This document shows, in pieces, positions 14,721-18,480 of a DNA stretch of 18,480 nt. The translations under genes were made by a program, and so were the position numbers. The notes under the pieces were generated by a model. That model was not told the DNA's origin. It made no database searches and saw nothing but the letters and a program-made list of their open reading frames with translations. Within the stretch, counting starts at the first letter, position 1. Every line of letters begins with the position of its first letter. This DNA comes from an uncultured Porphyromonadaceae bacterium (GTDB lineage: Bacteria; Bacteroidota; Bacteroidia; Bacteroidales; Muribaculaceae). The stretch is from assembly GCA_947174155.1 (NCBI GenBank), contig CAMWHX010000002.1, positions 1 through 18,480 of the forward strand. The letters are read 5' to 3'.

Positions 14721-15406
14721 AGATCCGCTCCCTGCTGCTGACTCTGCTCACCCTCGTGGTGCTGCTCCTCTCCAATGAAGCTCGCGCCCAGGAGGATTAC
14801 CGCTTCGAGATAGGCGGCGGAATCGGCATGACCGGATATTTGGGTGATGCCAATACGGCCAATCTCTACCGCAATCCGGGGTTCGCAGCGCAGGGGATAT
14901 TCCGATATATGCTCAACACCCGTCTGGCGCTCAAAACCGGTATCTATGGAGGTACCCTGAGCGGCGACACCTCTCAGATGACCGACGTAATGCCGGGGGG
15001 AGCGAACTACAAATTCTCTACCACCTTCTTCGAGGCCTCGGAGCTCTTTGAGTTCAACTTCTTCCCTATCGGTCCGATGGGCGACTATCGCAAGCTCAAA
15101 CGCTTCACCCCCTATATCACCGGCTGTCTGGGGCTGACGATGTGGACCACTTCCGGATACACGGGCTTCGCCCCCACAATCCCCTTCGGCGTCGGTGTGA
15201 AGTTTAAGCTGAAAGAGCGTCTCAACATCGGCCTGGAATGGCTGATGAAGAAGACCTTCACCGACAAACTCGACTCTCCGGAGCTCTCGGATCCGCATAC
15301 GATCAAAAGCTCGTTTGCCAAGAACACCGACTGGTATTCGACTCTCACCATAACCCTTACATACGAATTCAGCAAGCGCTGTGCCGTATGCAACTATAAA
15401 GACTGA
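14717..15406 (+). CDS. DUF6089-type outer-membrane beta-barrel protein
   Basis: This 229-residue protein has a signal peptide (residues 1-24, ending NEARA before Q). The mature part alternates hydrophobic and polar residues in about eight strands. It opens with YRFEIGGGIGMTGYLGDAN and ends in an aromatic strand LTITLTYEFSK, consistent with a small outer-membrane beta-barrel. The GYLGDAN...FRYMLNTRLALKTGIYGG pattern fits the DUF6089 family of Bacteroidetes, whose function is unknown. Its ATG overlaps the stop of the kelch-like lipoprotein gene (ATGA) and uppS follows after 30 bp, so all three are probably one transcript. The barrel and surface-type lipoprotein may form a complex, and BamA encoded downstream would insert the barrel; both are inference. 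Confidence 0.85.
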   Translation: MKIRSLLLTLLTLVVLLLSNEARAQEDYRFEIGGGIGMTGYLGDANTANLYRNPGFAAQGIFRYMLNTRLALKTGIYGGTLSGDTSQMTDVMPGGANYKFSTTFFEASELFEFNFFPIGPMGDYRKLKRFTPYITGCLGLTMWTTSGYTGFAPTIPFGVGVKFKLKERLNIGLEWLMKKTFTDKLDSPELSDPHTIKSSFAKNTDWYSTLTITLTYEFSKRCAVCNYKD

Positions 15407-15436
15407 TACATCTCTCATCATAAAGCACGACACATC

Positions 15437-16195
15437 ATGGATGAACTGCAAGAATTGATATCCCGACTCGACCCGCGACGCATGCCGCGCCACGTGGCCA
15501 TGATTATGGACGGCAATGGCCGATGGGCCAAGAAGCAGGGACGCAACCGCAGCGATGGCCATTACGAGGGCATCACCAGCGTGCATAACGTCACCGAGCT
15601 CTCCTCCGATCTCGGGATAGAATATCTTACACTCTACGCCTTCTCGACCGAAAACTGGAATCGTCCCGTCGAAGAGGTGGAAACCTTGATGTATCTCATC
15701 GGATGGGCCATCGAGCGGGAGCTCCCGGAGCTGCTGCGCAACAATGTGCGCATCCACCTCATCGGAGATATCGACCGTATCCCCGAGGGACCGCGCAAGC
15801 GACTGACCGACTGCCGCGACGCCACGGCCCACTGCACCGGACTGCAACTCAACATGTGTCTGAGCTACTCGTCGCGATGGGAGATCGCCGACACGGCCCG
15901 GCGTCTGGCCGCCGCCGTGCGCGACGGCATACTCGATTCCGCCGACATAGATGAGCAGACCTTCGCCGACTGGCTCCCGACTGCAGGCACTCCCGACCCG
16001 GATCTCCTTATACGCACCGGCGGCGAGGAGCGGATATCCAATTACCTTCTCTGGCAGATAGCTTATAGCGAACTCTATTTTACTCCGGTGCTTTGGCCCG
16101 ACTTCGGCAAGGTCGAATACGTCAAGGCCCTCATCGACTATCAAAGCCGCGAGCGCCGTTTCGGCAAGACCAGCGAGCAGGTGGCCGAAGAATAA
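15437..16195 (+). CDS. uppS: Undecaprenyl diphosphate synthase (isoprenyl transferase)
   Basis: UppS extends farnesyl diphosphate with isopentenyl diphosphate units in cis configuration to make the C55 lipid carrier for peptidoglycan and surface glycans. The 252-residue cytosolic enzyme shows all hallmark motifs: HVAMIMDGNGRWAKKQG with catalytic Asp25, GHYEG (41-45), YAFSTENWNRP (67-77), LSYSSRWEI (142-150), and DLLIRTGGEERISNYLLWQ. The last of these carries the diphosphate-binding Arg193, Arg199 and Ser201. ELYFTPVLWPDF (212-223) follows. The start at MDELQELISRLD is in the usual position. The gene sits between a DUF6089-type protein and bamA, a Bacteroidales arrangement that links lipid-carrier supply with outer-membrane assembly. 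Confidence 0.97.
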   Translation: MDELQELISRLDPRRMPRHVAMIMDGNGRWAKKQGRNRSDGHYEGITSVHNVTELSSDLGIEYLTLYAFSTENWNRPVEEVETLMYLIGWAIERELPELLRNNVRIHLIGDIDRIPEGPRKRLTDCRDATAHCTGLQLNMCLSYSSRWEIADTARRLAAAVRDGILDSADIDEQTFADWLPTAGTPDPDLLIRTGGEERISNYLLWQIAYSELYFTPVLWPDFGKVEYVKALIDYQSRERRFGKTSEQVAEE

Positions 16196-16254
16196 AGACC
16201 CGGCTTCCCGCACTCTAACCCCTCCATATGCTATTGTTTCCGACATCATACGAA

Positions 16255-18480
16255 ATGACTTCAACCCGCCATACACGAAATCCCCTGCTGCGAGGCGCCG
16301 CCATACTTCTCATGGCGCTCTGCTCCGCCGTCTGCATCCCGACCTACGCTCAGGATTCACTTCTTGACCCTCCGGCTGTCGACGCTCCGGACCTCCCTGC
16401 CGCCGCTCCGGGTGATACGATATACTCTCCCGACGTCATCTACTCCCCGATACCCCGGACCTACGAGATAGCGGGTATCAAGGTCACGGGCGTACCTGAC
16501 GTCGATGACTATATCATCATCAGCACCTCCGGCCTCAATGTGGGTGACCGTGTCGAGATTCCGGGTGACGCCGTCACCAACGCTGTCAAGCGTCTCTGGC
16601 GCCAGGGACTCTACGACAGGGTCAAGGTAGATGTGGAGAAGACGGTGGGCGACCGGGCATGGCTCGAAATCGTGCTCAACCGTCAGCCCCGTATGTCGGA
16701 AATGAGATTCCAGGGTGTCAAGAATGGTGAACGCAAGGATCTCGTCGACCGTCTGAAAATGGTCCCCGGACAGCAGTTGACCCCCAATATCATAGCACGC
16801 GCCAAGCAGATCATCGAGCACTATTTCTCCGAGAAGGGCTTCAAGAACGCGAAGGTCCTCATAACTCAGCATCCCGATCTCAGCAAGGAGAATCAAGTGA
16901 TACTCGATGTTGACGTTGACCGCCACAACAAGGTCAAGGTCCATAAGATCTATGTCAACGGCAACCGCGTCCTCTCCGATTCCAAGGTGAAGCGCGCGAT
17001 GAAGAAGACCAACGAAAACGGCAACCTTCTCAATATCTTCAAGCAGAAGAAATTCGTCGATTCCGATTATCGCGATGACAAGCAGCGCATCATCGATAAG
17101 TATAATGAGCTCGGATACCGCGACGCGGCCATCCTGGCTGACTCCGTGGTCCCCTATGATGACAAGGAGGTTGATGTCTATCTGACCGTCGACGAGGGTA
17201 AGCGCTACTATATCAGCGACATCTCCTGGGTCGGCAATACCGTATACCCCACCGAGGTGCTCGACAATATGCTCGGCATCTTCCCCGGCGATGTCTACAA
17301 TCAGAAGCGTCTGCAGAAGCGCACGGTCGAGGATGAAGACGCAGTCTCGAACCTCTATCTCGACAACGGCTACCTCTTCTTCCAGCTCCTCCCGGTCGAG
17401 CAGAATGTCAGGGGAGACAGTGTGGCGCTCCAGATGCGTATCATCGAGGGTCCGCAGGCTACCGTCAACCGCGTGGTCATCAACGGCAACGACCAGCTCT
17501 ACGAGAAGGTCATCCGTCGTGAGCTGCGTGTGCGTCCGGGTGAACTCTTCTCCAAGAGCGACCTGATGCGCTCGGCCCGCGAGATCGCTGCCTCCGGCCA
17601 TTTCGATCCGGAGCATCTCGATATCAGTCCGGAGCCCAACGAGCAGGACGGCACCGTCGATATAGTCTTCAACCTTGAGCAGAAGGCCAACGACAAGGTG
17701 CAGCTCTCATTCGGCTGGGGCCAGACGGGTATCACCGGCCAGGTGGGTCTCTCCTTCTCCAATTTCTCGATGAAGAATCTCTTCAACCCCTCCGCATATC
17801 GAGGTATAATCCCGCGCGGTGACGGCCAGACCTTCTCCATCTCGGCGCAGACCAACGCGAAATACTATCAGAGTTACTCGATACAGTTTTTCGATCCCTG
17901 GCTCGGCGGTAAACGCCCCAACTCCCTCTCGGTCGGCATCGACTACAGCCGCTCCACCGGTATCAATGACTCCTACTACAACAACGCCTGGTACAACGGC
18001 TACACCTCCGCTCTCTGGACTCAGGGTAACTATGGCACCAACCTCGGCAACTATTACTACGAGAATGCCTATGACCCCAACAAGATTATCCAGATCGCAG
18101 GTGCCTCCATCGGCTACGGCACACGCCTGACCTGGCCCGACGATTACTTCCAGTTTCAGGCCTCTCTGGCATACCGCTGGTACTATCTGAAAAACTGGGA
18201 GTATATCACCTTCATGAACAACGGTACGGCCAACAACCTCTATCTCGGCCTGCGCCTCTCACGCACCAGTATCGACAACCCCATCTACACTCGTCGCGGT
18301 TCGGAGTTCTCGATCGACCTGGCGCTGACTCCCCCTTGGTCGGCATTCCGCAAGCGTAACTGGGCCAAGCTCGACTATGAGGCCAATCAGCTCCACGACC
18401 AGAAGGCCACTCAGGAGCTCTATCGCTGGATCGAGTACTGGAAACTCAAATTCAAGAGCCGCACCTTTACCCCCCTCACC
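16255..18480 (+). CDS. bamA: Outer membrane protein assembly factor BamA (3' end cut by the window)
   Basis: BamA is the central Omp85-family subunit that folds beta-barrels into the outer membrane. The frame is open from 16255 to the window end (742 residues). The start ATG at 16255 gives a signal peptide ending in IPTYAQ; an in-frame ATG at 16228 would add nine residues. A Pro/Ala/Asp-rich segment leads to five POTRA domains, starting near residues 70 (YEIAGIKVTG), 148 (SEMRFQGV), 228 (KVHKIYVNGN), 319 (YISDISWVGN) and 403 (TVNRVVINGN). The beta-barrel begins near residue 483 (QLSFGWGQTG). Five POTRA domains are the standard number. The barrel is incomplete; perhaps 130 to 150 residues are missing to the right, judging from usual Bacteroidetes lengths. 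It follows uppS by 59 bp. Confidence 0.97.
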   Translation, partial: MTSTRHTRNPLLRGAAILLMALCSAVCIPTYAQDSLLDPPAVDAPDLPAAAPGDTIYSPDVIYSPIPRTYEIAGIKVTGVPDVDDYIIISTSGLNVGDRVEIPGDAVTNAVKRLWRQGLYDRVKVDVEKTVGDRAWLEIVLNRQPRMSEMRFQGVKNGERKDLVDRLKMVPGQQLTPNIIARAKQIIEHYFSEKGFKNAKVLITQHPDLSKENQVILDVDVDRHNKVKVHKIYVNGNRVLSDSKVKRAMKKTNENGNLLNIFKQKKFVDSDYRDDKQRIIDKYNELGYRDAAILADSVVPYDDKEVDVYLTVDEGKRYYISDISWVGNTVYPTEVLDNMLGIFPGDVYNQKRLQKRTVEDEDAVSNLYLDNGYLFFQLLPVEQNVRGDSVALQMRIIEGPQATVNRVVINGNDQLYEKVIRRELRVRPGELFSKSDLMRSAREIAASGHFDPEHLDISPEPNEQDGTVDIVFNLEQKANDKVQLSFGWGQTGITGQVGLSFSNFSMKNLFNPSAYRGIIPRGDGQTFSISAQTNAKYYQSYSIQFFDPWLGGKRPNSLSVGIDYSRSTGINDSYYNNAWYNGYTSALWTQGNYGTNLGNYYYENAYDPNKIIQIAGASIGYGTRLTWPDDYFQFQASLAYRWYYLKNWEYITFMNNGTANNLYLGLRLSRTSIDNPIYTRRGSEFSIDLALTPPWSAFRKRNWAKLDYEANQLHDQKATQELYRWIEYWKLKFKSRTFTPLT

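Noticed and set aside
14663..16276. 537-codon open frame on the minus strand
   Set aside because: It lies antisense to the DUF6089-type gene and uppS, both with clear family motifs. It is a by-product of GC-rich codon use and has no recognisable domain.
16357..17616. 419-codon open frame on the minus strand
   Set aside because: It is antisense to the POTRA region of bamA. The translation is a monotonous Val/Leu/Asp/Ile-rich string, typical of a reverse-complement shadow.

Overview
The window looks like a chromosomal segment from a member of the Bacteroidales, probably Muribaculaceae or a close relative. This rests on protein families and signals, not on a search. The -7 promoter elements fit the TAnnTTTG consensus of this phylum and Shine-Dalgarno sequences are largely absent. 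There is a DUF6089-type protein next to uppS and bamA, a lipoprotein with an acidic stretch after its cysteine, a rhomboid with a Bacteroidetes-type C-terminal tail, and a secreted protein with a type IX-secretion-like C-terminus.

Layout. Positions 1-222 hold a long, imperfectly paired rod-shaped RNA followed by a terminator-like hairpin. It is best read as a 6S-like RNA (the Bacteroidales-1 type). Next comes an AT-richer accessory segment: a secreted 605-residue protein of unknown function (273-2090), a shared terminator, and a convergent PD-(D/E)XK nuclease/putative transposase of the Rpn type (2229-3194, minus). A perfect 31-bp-arm palindrome lies at 3343-3405. The minus strand then carries a Bax inhibitor-1 family membrane protein, argS and an HU gene, separated by hairpin-rich intergenic DNA.

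From 6933 onward everything is on the plus strand and visibly GC-richer: two tandem rhomboid-family membrane proteins, a membrane-anchored endonuclease/exonuclease/phosphatase-fold protein, an exported M3 peptidyl-dipeptidase, and ribD. An envelope cluster follows: a kelch-like lipoprotein, a DUF6089-type beta-barrel protein overlapping it by 4 bp, uppS (undecaprenyl diphosphate synthase) and bamA, which runs off the window end after five POTRA domains and part of the barrel.

The genes combine translation (argS), nucleoid structure (HU), flavin synthesis (ribD) and cell-envelope building (uppS makes the lipid carrier for wall and surface glycans; BamA inserts outer-membrane proteins). The two uncharacterised proteins just upstream of uppS-bamA are plausible envelope partners. 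No tRNA, rRNA, CRISPR array, insertion sequence or prophage was seen. The most unusual items are the 6S-like RNA, the perfect palindrome, and the second rhomboid with its altered GxSG motif.
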